From: Clostridiales bacterium
Lineage (GTDB): Bacteria > Bacillota > Clostridia > Christensenellales > JAISNN01
Assembly (NCBI GenBank): GCA_031289865.1
Contig: JAITOQ010000197.1
Coordinates: forward strand, 1-5,454
Length of the DNA: 5,454 nucleotides
Reading direction: 5' to 3'
The translations under genes and the position numbers were made by a program. This document shows, one piece after another, positions 1 to 5,363 of the stretch (positions are counted from its first letter, which is position 1; each line of letters starts with the position of its first letter). The notes below the pieces were generated by a model. The model was not told the origin of the DNA and made no database searches. It saw only the letters and a program-made list of their open reading frames with translations.

Positions 1-78
1 TCCCGACCGATTGTGTCCTTGCCAATATTGCTTTCTTGTTGCCCCGCATTTCGGGCAGACTTTTGCTATCTCTTCCAT
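1..78 (-). CDS. Partial zinc-ribbon protein, probably N-terminus of an IS transposase (runs off the left edge)
   Basis: Twenty-six codons are visible before the window edge, and the frame is open throughout. An in-frame TGA lies just upstream, so the ATG at 78-76 is the only ATG start. The peptide carries CPKCG at residues 8-12, half of a zinc ribbon, followed by GHNRSG at 21-26. In IS1-like and related transposases a CPxCG knuckle followed by G(H/K)xRxG leads into QRYxC and the second cysteine pair, so I infer a transposase DNA-binding N-terminus. The second half of the ribbon and any catalytic domain are outside the window. No well-spaced Shine-Dalgarno precedes the ATG: AAAGGA directly abuts it. 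The -10 box lies only 6 nt away, so the transcript may be leaderless. It could instead be another small zinc-ribbon regulator. Confidence 0.55.
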   Translation of the reverse strand, partial: MEEIAKVCPKCGATRKQYWQGHNRSG

Positions 79-84
79 TCCTTT

Positions 85-113
85 ATTATATCACACAACT
101 TGCCAAAAGTCCA
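85..113 (-). promoter_or_regulatory. Extended -10 promoter for the left-edge partial gene
   Basis: On the minus strand, TGGACT (113-108; 4/6 match to TTGACA) is separated by exactly 17 nt from a perfect TATAAT (90-85). A TG sits one base upstream of the -10 (TGATATAAT), making it an extended -10. Only 6 nt separate the -10 from the ATG, which puts the expected transcription start at or next to the start codon. Confidence 0.6.
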
Positions 114-134
114 CTCCTATTTTCATGAAAACCG

Positions 135-162
135 TTGACAAATCCCTACAGATTATGATAAT
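135..162 (+). promoter_or_regulatory. Sigma-A type promoter for the DUF4234 gene
   Basis: A perfect TTGACA (135-140), a 16-nt spacer and GATAAT (157-162, 5/6 match to TATAAT) form a strong housekeeping promoter. The predicted start near 169 leaves a leader of about 40 nt. The -10 lies inside ATTATGATAAT (152-162), a small AT-rich palindrome that might bind a regulator. The promoter is back to back with the minus-strand one; their -35 boxes are 21 nt apart. Confidence 0.7.
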
Positions 163-194
163 ATTACCTTGTACTAAAAAACAAGACATAAAAC

Positions 195-201
195 AAGGAG
201 G
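195..201 (+). promoter_or_regulatory. Ribosome binding site that sets the DUF4234 start
   Basis: AAGGAGG is a full match to the anti-Shine-Dalgarno and lies 7 nt before the ATG at 209. The reading frame is open upstream to position 11, but that stretch contains the promoter and low-quality codons. This site therefore decides the true start. Confidence 0.85.
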
Positions 202-208
202 GTTTTTT

Positions 209-565
209 ATGCAAAAAAGAGATATTGTTACATTCATTTTACTTTCCATTGTAACTTGCGGGATTTACTCGCTCTATTGGTTTGTCGTCACGACAAACGA
301 AATCGAAAGCGAATTGAACGAAAAAGACGGAACGCTTTCAAACGGCGGTACCGCATTGCTCTTAGACATCGTGACTTGCGGTATCTACGGTATCTATTGG
401 TACTACAAGCAAGGACAGCGCATTGCAAAGCTGCAACGACAAGTCGGCTTACCCGAAAAAGACAACTCCACAACGTATTTGCTTTTGAGCGTATTCGGTT
501 TCGGCATTATCGCAAGCGCGTTAATGCAAGACGACCTCAACAAATATGTCGATGCGAAGCTTTAA
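209..565 (+). CDS. DUF4234 domain small integral membrane protein
   Basis: The product is 118 aa with three hydrophobic segments at about residues 6-26, 48-66 and 89-105. It shows the family hallmark: a conserved LLSIVTCGIYSLYWF (11-25) repeated as LLDIVTCGIYGIYWY (51-65). Each copy carries one cysteine (C17, C57), and a short polar helix follows each one. The third segment, LLLSVFGFGI, leads into MQDDLNKY, matching the usual DUF4234 C-terminus (aromatic or hydrophobic segment, then Q-x-x-L-N). The length is typical of the family and the protein appears intact. The start is fixed by AAGGAGG 7 nt upstream. It is transcribed from its own promoter (135-162) and followed by an intrinsic terminator, so it may be monocistronic. 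DUF4234 proteins have no established biochemical function; membrane location is inferred from hydrophobicity. Family assignment is confident, role unknown. Confidence 0.88.
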   Translation: MQKRDIVTFILLSIVTCGIYSLYWFVVTTNEIESELNEKDGTLSNGGTALLLDIVTCGIYGIYWYYKQGQRIAKLQRQVGLPEKDNSTTYLLLSVFGFGIIASALMQDDLNKYVDAKL

Positions 566-584
566 GCTTACAAGTCAACAAATC

Positions 585-614
585 AAAAAAGACCGAATAA
601 CAGCGGTCTTTTTT
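585..614 (+). terminator. Intrinsic (bidirectional) terminator after the DUF4234 gene
   Basis: The left arm AAAAAAGACCG (585-595) pairs perfectly over 11 bp with CGGTCTTTTTT (604-614), around an 8-nt loop AATAACAG. The run of six T follows the GACCG/CGGTC core. The matching A-run on the other side would let it work in both directions. It lies 20 nt after the stop codon and 33 nt before the next start. Confidence 0.85.
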
Positions 615-647
615 CATTAAATATCATACTATTAGGCGGGGTGGGTA

Positions 648-1100
648 ATGAAACGCGGAGCAAAGGCTTTTTTTACCGAAACGTTCAAAAATAAATGGGC
701 AAGACTGTTTGTTTTGTACGCCGTTTTTTTTGCGTACGCGCTTTTTGCGTCGCATTTTTTGGAAACGGCTTGCCCTATTAGGCTGCTCACGGGTATGCCT
801 TGTCCGTCTTGCGGTATGACGCGTGCAAATCTTGCTTTTTTGAGGCTCGATTTTAAAGGCGCGTTTTTGATGCATCCGCTTTTTATTTTGGGAGATATCG
901 CCTTTCTTTTGCCGATTCTCTTCACATGGAAACCTCGGCTTGCAAAGACAAAAGCCGTCAGGGTATCGAGTATCATAGTGATTGCCGCGTTTATCGTCGC
1001 TTACGTTGTCCGAATGGTTCGGCTCTTTCCCGATACCCCGCCTATGGATTATTTTTGGAACAGCGTGATAGGACGAATAATCGGATTTTTTGTGCGCTAA
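648..1100 (+). CDS. DUF2752 family membrane protein
   Basis: The product is 150 aa. The diagnostic stretch is C42-P-I-R, then TGMPCPSCGMTRA (48-60) containing C52, C55, G56, T58 and R59, followed by a GAF-x-x-HP motif (71-77). This is the core signature of DUF2752. Hydrophobic segments lie at about 19-37, 73-93 and 105-122, so the CPSCG cluster sits near the membrane face after the first segment. The CxxC pair suggests metal or redox chemistry, but no function is proven for the family. The start is secure: an in-frame TAG lies at 633-635 and no other start lies between. The ribosome site (GGCGGGG, 635-641) is imperfect. No convincing promoter lies between the upstream terminator and this gene, so expression may depend on read-through from the DUF4234 promoter. 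Confidence 0.85.
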   Translation: MKRGAKAFFTETFKNKWARLFVLYAVFFAYALFASHFLETACPIRLLTGMPCPSCGMTRANLAFLRLDFKGAFLMHPLFILGDIAFLLPILFTWKPRLAKTKAVRVSSIIVIAAFIVAYVVRMVRLFPDTPPMDYFWNSVIGRIIGFFVR

Positions 1101-1193
1101 AGGCAAAAATGCTTTGATGCGGCTTAAATCAACGGTTTACCTTGCGCGGCGGCGGCTTTTTTTCTGTTTTTACAGATTATTTTTGCGAACCGC

Positions 1194-1222
1194 TTGAAAA
1201 AAATATGATTTTGTGGTATCAT
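1194..1222 (+). promoter_or_regulatory. Promoter of the GH20 hexosaminidase gene
   Basis: TTGAAA (1194-1199) and TATCAT (1217-1222) are separated by exactly 17 nt, with an extended -10 (TGG before TATCAT). Each box matches the sigma-A consensus at 5/6. The predicted start near 1229 leaves a leader of about 70 nt before the ATG at 1302. Confidence 0.72.
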
Positions 1223-1225
1223 ATT
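1202..1225 (+). promoter_or_regulatory. Candidate operator: 8-bp inverted repeat overlapping the GH20 promoter
   Basis: AATATGAT (1202-1209) is the exact reverse complement of ATCATATT (1218-1225), with an 8-nt spacer. The two arms are 16 bp apart centre to centre, and they occupy the -35/-10 spacer and the -10 box itself. That is a position where a dimeric repressor would block RNA polymerase. It is AT-rich, so chance is a real alternative; no regulator gene is present in the window. Confidence 0.4.
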
Positions 1226-1301
1226 AAAGTATAGGCGCAGTAGGCGAAAAAAAGAGTAAAAAGTTCTCTTTGCGACGCTTACGGTACGTTTCGGAGGGGT
1301 T

Positions 1302-3179
1302 ATGGCAAAGGCGAAAAAGGTGTCGGTCAATCAAAAGCCGAAAAGAAAATGTATTTTTAGGCGAAAAGAGAAACCGCAGATATATGAGGTCAATTTGATT
1401 CCAAAGCCGTTCGGCTATCAGCCGATGAACGGTTATTTTGTCATCAACAAGGATACGCTTTTGATCGTCGATCCAAAGCGCAAGGAGCTTGCCCTATTAT
1501 TTCAAGCGGCTTTTTTCCACTCGTTCGGGCATAACCTATTTATCCACTACAACAAGCCCGGATACAACAACATTTTGTTTGAAGAAAACAAGTCGATGGA
1601 CCCCGAAGGGTACACGATAGAATGCTATCCAAACCGCATGAAAATCAGCGCGGGGGGGACGGCGGGCTTTTTTTACGCGCTCCAATCGGTGAAGCAAATC
1701 CTAAAGCTCGATACGCTCCTCTATGAGGAACAAATCGTCTTTCCGTGCATGCTTCTTTCCGACGTCCCGAAATACCGTTACCGCGGATTTATGATAGACG
1801 TATCCCGCCACTTTTTTGACAAGACGGAGATTAAGCGGTATATAGACCTCATGGCGTCGTTAAAATTTAACGTCTTTCATTGGCATCTTTCGGACGACCA
1901 AGGATTCCGCATGGAGATAGAGAAGTATCCGTTTATAAACATGACCTCATCGGAGCGAAAGGGCGATAGGGTCGGAAAGGACGGTTCACGCGAGCCGATT
2001 ATAGAAAAAACCTACAAGGGCTTTTATACCAAAGAGGATATCCGCGAGGTCGTCGAGTACGCCGCGAACCGTTTCGTCACGGTTATTCCCGAAATAGACG
2101 TACCGGGACACGTCCAGTCGCTCATCGCCGCATACCCGTGGCTCTCTTGTACGGGCGAACGGGTACCCGTTATGACGGACTACGGCGTCAGCGAGCATGT
2201 CCTTTGCGCCGGCAAGCCCTCCACATATCGGTTTGTCGAGGATATTTTAGAGGAAATATTCGGGGTCTTTCCGGGACCTTATATACATATCGGCGGCGAC
2301 GAGATTGTGACGGCGCATTGGCAGAGCTGTCCGCATTGTCAAAAGTTTATGTTAGACAACGGCTTTACGGACACGGCGCAACTCAAAAACTACTTTTTAA
2401 ATACGGTTGCGGCTTTTTGCAAGAGCCGCGGCAAGACGGTGATAGGTTGGAACGACGGGATAAAACGCGGCACGGACGCGGATATCGTTTCGCAATTTTG
2501 GCTTGAGGGAAAAGGTTATAATACCGAGCTTCGCGAACAGATCACGAGCGGTAACCGCAAGGTCATCGTTTCGAGTACAAGGGGCTTTTATTGCGACTAT
2601 CCTTACGCGGCGATTCCGCTGAAAAATACTTATTTTTACAACTTGCCGGAGGAACTCCGAGGTGTAAAGCCCGAAAATATTTGGGGATACGAGGCTCCGC
2701 TCTGGACGGAATACGTACTAAGCCGTGACAAAGCCGACTTAAATCTCTTTCCGAGAATGCTGGCGGTCGCGGAGCAAGCGTGGACGATACAGACCAATTT
2801 AGAAGAGGATAAAGTCAAGTGTAAATGCAAGAAAAAGAAGCTTAAAAAGGCGAGGTATCTGCGCTTTTTAAAGCGCGTGAAAGAGTTTGAACCGATTTTA
2901 GACCGATTCCGCGTCAATTACGCCGACCTTTTGATAGCCGACCCGACGAATAAAAAATTCTTGAAAGCCGAAGCGAAAAAGTGGTCGTCAAGCGATCAGT
3001 ATTCGGAACTCAAGCTCAACAAAAACCTCCGCGAACAGAGAAAACAACAAGACATGCTCCAAAAACGCGCCGAAAAAAACCGGATGGAACAGACCTTAGA
3101 GCAAGCGGTAGCGTATGCGGAACGGTCGCCGATACAGAATATCTTGATTGACATTCCGTACGACAAAGACCTCATATAG
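1302..3179 (+). CDS. Family GH20 beta-N-acetylhexosaminidase, cytoplasmic-looking
   Basis: This 625-aa protein should hydrolyse terminal non-reducing beta-linked GlcNAc/GalNAc by substrate-assisted catalysis. Residues about 26-150 form the GH20 N-terminal alpha/beta domain (VNLIPKP; GGTAGFFYALQSVKQIL). Residues about 157-495 are the TIM barrel. Visible landmarks are YRGFMIDVSRHF (substrate Arg161), FHWHLSDDQGFR (192-203), PEIDVPGH (263-270), catalytic pair D333-E334 in HIGGDE, GWND (382-385), FYCDY (429-433) and WGYEAPLWTE (461-470). All expected catalytic residues are present. There is no signal peptide or lipobox; instead the first 25 residues are strongly basic. A Lys/Cys-rich insert (504-517, KCKCKKKK) follows the barrel, then a charged, probably coiled C-terminal tail (about 565-605). 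The start is supported by GGAGGGG at 1293-1299. The TAG stop overlaps the left arm of the repeat element. Likely substrates are imported glycans or muropeptide fragments (inference). Confidence 0.93.
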   Translation: MAKAKKVSVNQKPKRKCIFRRKEKPQIYEVNLIPKPFGYQPMNGYFVINKDTLLIVDPKRKELALLFQAAFFHSFGHNLFIHYNKPGYNNILFEENKSMDPEGYTIECYPNRMKISAGGTAGFFYALQSVKQILKLDTLLYEEQIVFPCMLLSDVPKYRYRGFMIDVSRHFFDKTEIKRYIDLMASLKFNVFHWHLSDDQGFRMEIEKYPFINMTSSERKGDRVGKDGSREPIIEKTYKGFYTKEDIREVVEYAANRFVTVIPEIDVPGHVQSLIAAYPWLSCTGERVPVMTDYGVSEHVLCAGKPSTYRFVEDILEEIFGVFPGPYIHIGGDEIVTAHWQSCPHCQKFMLDNGFTDTAQLKNYFLNTVAAFCKSRGKTVIGWNDGIKRGTDADIVSQFWLEGKGYNTELREQITSGNRKVIVSSTRGFYCDYPYAAIPLKNTYFYNLPEELRGVKPENIWGYEAPLWTEYVLSRDKADLNLFPRMLAVAEQAWTIQTNLEEDKVKCKCKKKKLKKARYLRFLKRVKEFEPILDRFRVNYADLLIADPTNKKFLKAEAKKWSSSDQYSELKLNKNLREQRKQQDMLQKRAEKNRMEQTLEQAVAYAERSPIQNILIDIPYDKDLI

Positions 3180-3197
3180 GTAATAGGTAATAAGTAA
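3177..3197 (+). repeat. Left arm of the 21-bp inverted repeat, built of RGTAATA heptamers
   Basis: From 3179 it reads GGTAATA, GGTAATA, AGTAA, a 7-bp period whose third unit begins with A instead of G. It includes the TAG stop codon of the GH20 gene (3177-3179). Confidence 0.9.
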
Positions 3198-3201
3198 GGA
3201 A

Positions 3202-3243
3202 TTGAAAGTTGAGAGTTGAAAGTTGAGAGTTGAAAGTTGAAAA
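3202..3243 (+). repeat. TTGARAG heptamer tandem array
   Basis: Six 7-bp units alternate TTGAAAG and TTGAGAG, which gives three 14-bp units (3202-3215, 3216-3229, 3230-3243). The first two are identical and the last ends TTGAAAA. The array is purine-rich on the plus strand and lies inside the 221-bp element. Confidence 0.92.
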
Positions 3244-3253
3244 GTGTGGATAA

Positions 3254-3294
3254 TAAGTGGTGTTTCTCTTGTATAAGTGGGTGTTTCTCTTGTA
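3254..3294 (+). repeat. Imperfect 20/21-bp tandem duplication
   Basis: TAAGTGGTGTTTCTCTTGTA (3254-3273) is followed at once by a second copy with one extra G in the GTGG run (3274-3294). The single-base indel in a G run is a typical slippage product. No function is visible. Confidence 0.9.
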
Positions 3295-3315
3295 GTAGTC
3301 CGTCTAAAAAAACTG

Positions 3316-3341
3316 TGTCATTCTGAGCTTGCGAAGAATCT
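3316..3341. repeat. REP-like imperfect palindrome
   Basis: The core ATTCTGAGCTTGCGAAGAAT (3320-3339) pairs ATTCT with AGAAT and GC with GC, with tandem G/A mismatches between. I recognise TCATTCTGAGC...GCGAAGAATCT as a string that recurs in intergenic DNA of many unrelated bacteria, so it is probably a dispersed repeat copy. That recognition is from memory and unverified. It has no T-run and so is not an intrinsic terminator. Confidence 0.6.
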
Positions 3342-3376
3342 AAAACGATTTCTCCGAATCATATCTCTTTCTATCA

Positions 3377-3397
3377 TTACTTATTACCTATTACCTA
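3377..3397 (-). repeat. Right arm of the 21-bp inverted repeat
   Basis: This is the exact reverse complement of 3177-3197, with TTACTTATTACC at its inner side and CCTA at its outer end. The amidohydrolase start lies 40 nt further on. Confidence 0.9.
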
Positions 3398-3437
3398 AAA
3401 GCACAACATCATAGAATTTTAAAAGGTAAAGTTTTTA

Positions 3438-4241
3438 ATGATAGACTTTCATGCACACATTTATCCCGACGCGCTTGCCGCGGGGGTGATACACAAGTTG
3501 GGCGCGGCGGCGGCTGAAATCGTCTGTATGCCGAGTACGGACGCGACTTATACCGACACAAAACGGTATTTCAAAGAGAACGGAATTGACAAATTCGTGG
3601 TTTTAAACATTGCGACGCGTGAAAAACAGCACAAAAACGTCAACGATTTTGCGATTGCTTTGGATCAAGACCCCGACATAATTTCGTTCGGGTCGGTTTA
3701 TCCGACGGGCGACACCTTTGAGCCCGAGCTTTTGAGGCTGAAAGCCGCGGGTATAAAGGGCATAAAGCTGCATCCCGAATATCAGGATTTTGCCGTGAAC
3801 GATAGGCGTGCGTTTCGCGTGTACGAAATGTGCCGCGACTTAGATCTCATTATATCGTTTCATGCGGGCTATGACCTCGCGTATATGCACCGTTTAAATT
3901 GCCCCGCGGACGCGGCGCGTGACGTGGTGAATAATTTTCCAAAGAACAAGTTTGTCTTTGCGCATTTCGGTGGCTATAGGATTTTTGACGCGGTGAACGA
4001 GTATCTTGCGGGACAAAATTGCTATTTTGACACCTCGTTTGTGAGCGAACACGAGCGCGAGTTTATCCCCGCAATCAATAAAATGATTAAAAAACACGGC
4101 GCGGAGGGCTTTTTGTTCGGATCCGATACCCCGTGGATGCACGTCAAAAAATCGATAGAATTTATCGATATGCTCGATCTCACGGATAGAGAAAAAGAAT
4201 TGATATTCGACGGAAACGCGAGAGCGTTGCTTTTTAAATGA
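3438..4241 (+). CDS. Amidohydrolase-2 family metal-dependent hydrolase (TIM barrel)
   Basis: The product is 267 aa. The N-terminal strand carries the metal motif DFHAHIYPD (H5, H7). Further ligands follow in family order: IKLHPEYQDF (109-118, with K110 and H112), SFHAGYD (H142), FAHFGG (H176) and LFGSDTPW (D230). NARALLF (260-266) is the usual C-terminal helix start. The order H-x-H, H, H, D fits a PF04909-type hydrolase or decarboxylase; the substrate cannot be read from the sequence. No signal peptide, so cytoplasmic. The length is typical for small members. AAAGG (3422-3426) precedes the ATG by 11 nt. Its stop overlaps the next start (ATGA, 4238-4241), implying translational coupling with the cysteine desulfurase. 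No clear promoter lies directly upstream; a possible -10 (TAGAAT, 3412-3417) lacks a -35, so read-through from the GH20 promoter is plausible. A TatD-like role is a less likely alternative. Confidence 0.85.
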   Translation: MIDFHAHIYPDALAAGVIHKLGAAAAEIVCMPSTDATYTDTKRYFKENGIDKFVVLNIATREKQHKNVNDFAIALDQDPDIISFGSVYPTGDTFEPELLRLKAAGIKGIKLHPEYQDFAVNDRRAFRVYEMCRDLDLIISFHAGYDLAYMHRLNCPADAARDVVNNFPKNKFVFAHFGGYRIFDAVNEYLAGQNCYFDTSFVSEHEREFIPAINKMIKKHGAEGFLFGSDTPWMHVKKSIEFIDMLDLTDREKELIFDGNARALLFK

Positions 4242-5362
4242 TATACTTAGATTATGCTGCGGACACGCCCGCGGACGAAGAGGTTTTGAAAGTGTTTACG
4301 GAGATGCAGAGGGAGTACTTTGCAAACCCAAATTCCACACACCCTTTAGGATTGTCGGCGGCGAAAAAATTGCGGGAGGCTCTTGACGGAATCAAGGGCT
4401 TTTTTGACGGTATAGAAACGCATGAATTTATTTCGCTTTCGTCCGCGTCCGAGGCGAACAATTTGGCGATAAAGGGGATAGCGGAGACCTACCGTGAGCG
4501 CGGAAGACATATCGTGTCCACAGTGCTTGAGCATCCGTCGGTCGGCGGCGCGCTTACATATTTACAGAGTAAAGGGTGGGAGGTCGAGCTTGTTTCGGTC
4601 GGTCGCGACGGCAAGATTGACCTTGAGCATTTAAGGTCTTTGATGAGGAAGGACACCGTACTCGTGACGGTCGCGGCTGTGGACAGCGAGTTAGGGACGG
4701 TTCAGCCGATAGAGCGGATTGCGGAGATCGTTGCGGAATATCCCGCTTGCCGCTTTCACACCGACGCGACGCAAGCGGTAGGACGGATTCCGTTCTCGCT
4801 TTCGGGCGTGCACGCGGCGAGCTTTGCGGCGCATAAGCTGTACGGGCTGAACGGTTCGGGTTTTTTGATTCGTCACAATAGGACGGTTTTGACCCCGCTC
4901 ATTCACGGGGGAAACAGCCTTTCGCCGTATCGGAGCGGAACTCCGTCGCTCCCTCTCATCGCCTCGGCGTACAAGGCTTTAGAGCTTATGTTCGGCGGTA
5001 TAGAAACGCGTTTTAAAGCCGTTTCCGCGCTCAACCGTACGCTTCGGGATAGGCTAAAAACCGTCGGCGGTATTTTGATAAACAGCCCGACGGACGCGTC
5101 GCCGTATATTTTAAATTTTAGCGCGGTAGGGATAAAAGCGGAGGTCTTAAAGGACGCTTTGGGCGAAAGAGGGGTCGCGGCTTCGGTGAAATCCGCTTGC
5201 TCCGTCAAAAACACTCCGTCAAAAGCCGTTTATGCGGTCACGGGCGACAAAAAACGCGCTCTGTCCTCCGTGAGGTTCAGCCTTTCTCATCTGACGACGG
5301 AGGAGGAAGCAGTAACGGCAGTTGAGATTTTGAGGGAATGCGTTTTAAAGTTGAAAATTTAG
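4238..5362 (+). CDS. Cysteine desulfurase, class I NifS/IscS type (PLP-dependent)
   Basis: This 374-aa fold-type I, class V aminotransferase family enzyme would convert L-cysteine to alanine and an enzyme persulfide that supplies sulfur for Fe-S clusters or tRNA thiolation. Landmarks in order are IYLDYAADTP (2-11), NPNSTHPLG (30-38), SSASEANNLAIKG (68-80), EHPSV with H99, HTDATQAVGR with D176 and Q179, AAHKLYG with the PLP lysine K200, RSGT (232-235), catalytic loop SACS with C321, and RFSLSHLTTEEE (346-357). The loop length matches class I (IscS/NifS), not SufS. Oddities are DSE (149-151) where IscS has N-N-E, and SSASE where TSGATE is usual. Both touch the cofactor site, so it may be a divergent paralog. 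It has no good Shine-Dalgarno and overlaps the upstream stop by 4 bp. A heptamer array begins one base after its TAG stop. Confidence 0.9.
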   Translation: MIYLDYAADTPADEEVLKVFTEMQREYFANPNSTHPLGLSAAKKLREALDGIKGFFDGIETHEFISLSSASEANNLAIKGIAETYRERGRHIVSTVLEHPSVGGALTYLQSKGWEVELVSVGRDGKIDLEHLRSLMRKDTVLVTVAAVDSELGTVQPIERIAEIVAEYPACRFHTDATQAVGRIPFSLSGVHAASFAAHKLYGLNGSGFLIRHNRTVLTPLIHGGNSLSPYRSGTPSLPLIASAYKALELMFGGIETRFKAVSALNRTLRDRLKTVGGILINSPTDASPYILNFSAVGIKAEVLKDALGERGVAASVKSACSVKNTPSKAVYAVTGDKKRALSSVRFSLSHLTTEEEAVTAVEILRECVLKLKI

Positions 5363-5363
5363 T

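Larger units (their letters stand above)
3177..3397. mobile_element. MITE-like composite repeat element with perfect 21-bp terminal inverted repeats
   Basis: This 221-bp non-coding stretch is bounded by an exact 21-bp inverted repeat (3177-3197 and 3377-3397) that does not extend in either direction. The outermost bases are TA on both sides, which fits a TA target duplication of the IS630/mariner kind: a 217-bp core at 3179-3395 flanked by TA. It carries no open frame of note. Inside are a TTGARAG heptamer array, a 20/21-bp tandem pair and a REP-like palindrome. It fills most of the gap between the GH20 stop and the amidohydrolase start. It may instead be two opposed heptamer arrays rather than a transposed unit. 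Confidence 0.5.

Noticed and set aside
152..167. Fur/PerR-like box over the DUF4234 promoter
   Set aside because: The stretch matches one half of the TGATAAT-type box well, but the second half fails at several positions; AT-rich -10 regions give such matches by chance.
624..1106. Long minus-strand open frame of 160 codons opposite the DUF2752 gene
   Set aside because: It lies fully antisense to a clear DUF2752 protein, has a composition of scattered Lys/Arg/Cys with no domain, and lacks a promoter or ribosome site.
1101..1193. Terminator after the DUF2752 gene
   Set aside because: A T-run at 1157-1163 follows GC-rich sequence, but no complementary left arm exists. TAAATC/GGTTTA and CTGT/ACAG hairpins are too weak to call.
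1251..1271. Hairpin AAAGAG/CTCTTT in the GH20 leader
   Set aside because: It is only 6 bp, AT-rich and lacks a riboswitch-like conserved core or terminator; not enough for a regulatory RNA call.
2138..2506. Plus-strand open frame inside the GH20 gene
   Set aside because: It is a frame-shifted shadow of the conserved GH20 barrel, Arg-rich and without a start signal.
3177..3397. CRISPR array
   Set aside because: Repeats are contiguous short tandems without unique spacers, and no cas gene is nearby.
4408..5010. Repeated GGTATAGAAACGC string within the desulfurase gene
   Set aside because: Both copies encode G-I-E-T in unrelated parts of the protein; two short matches in a coding region are best explained by codon use.
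4903..5214. Minus-strand open frame opposite the desulfurase
   Set aside because: It is antisense to the conserved PLP enzyme; the composition mirrors codon bias of the sense gene and no family is recognisable.
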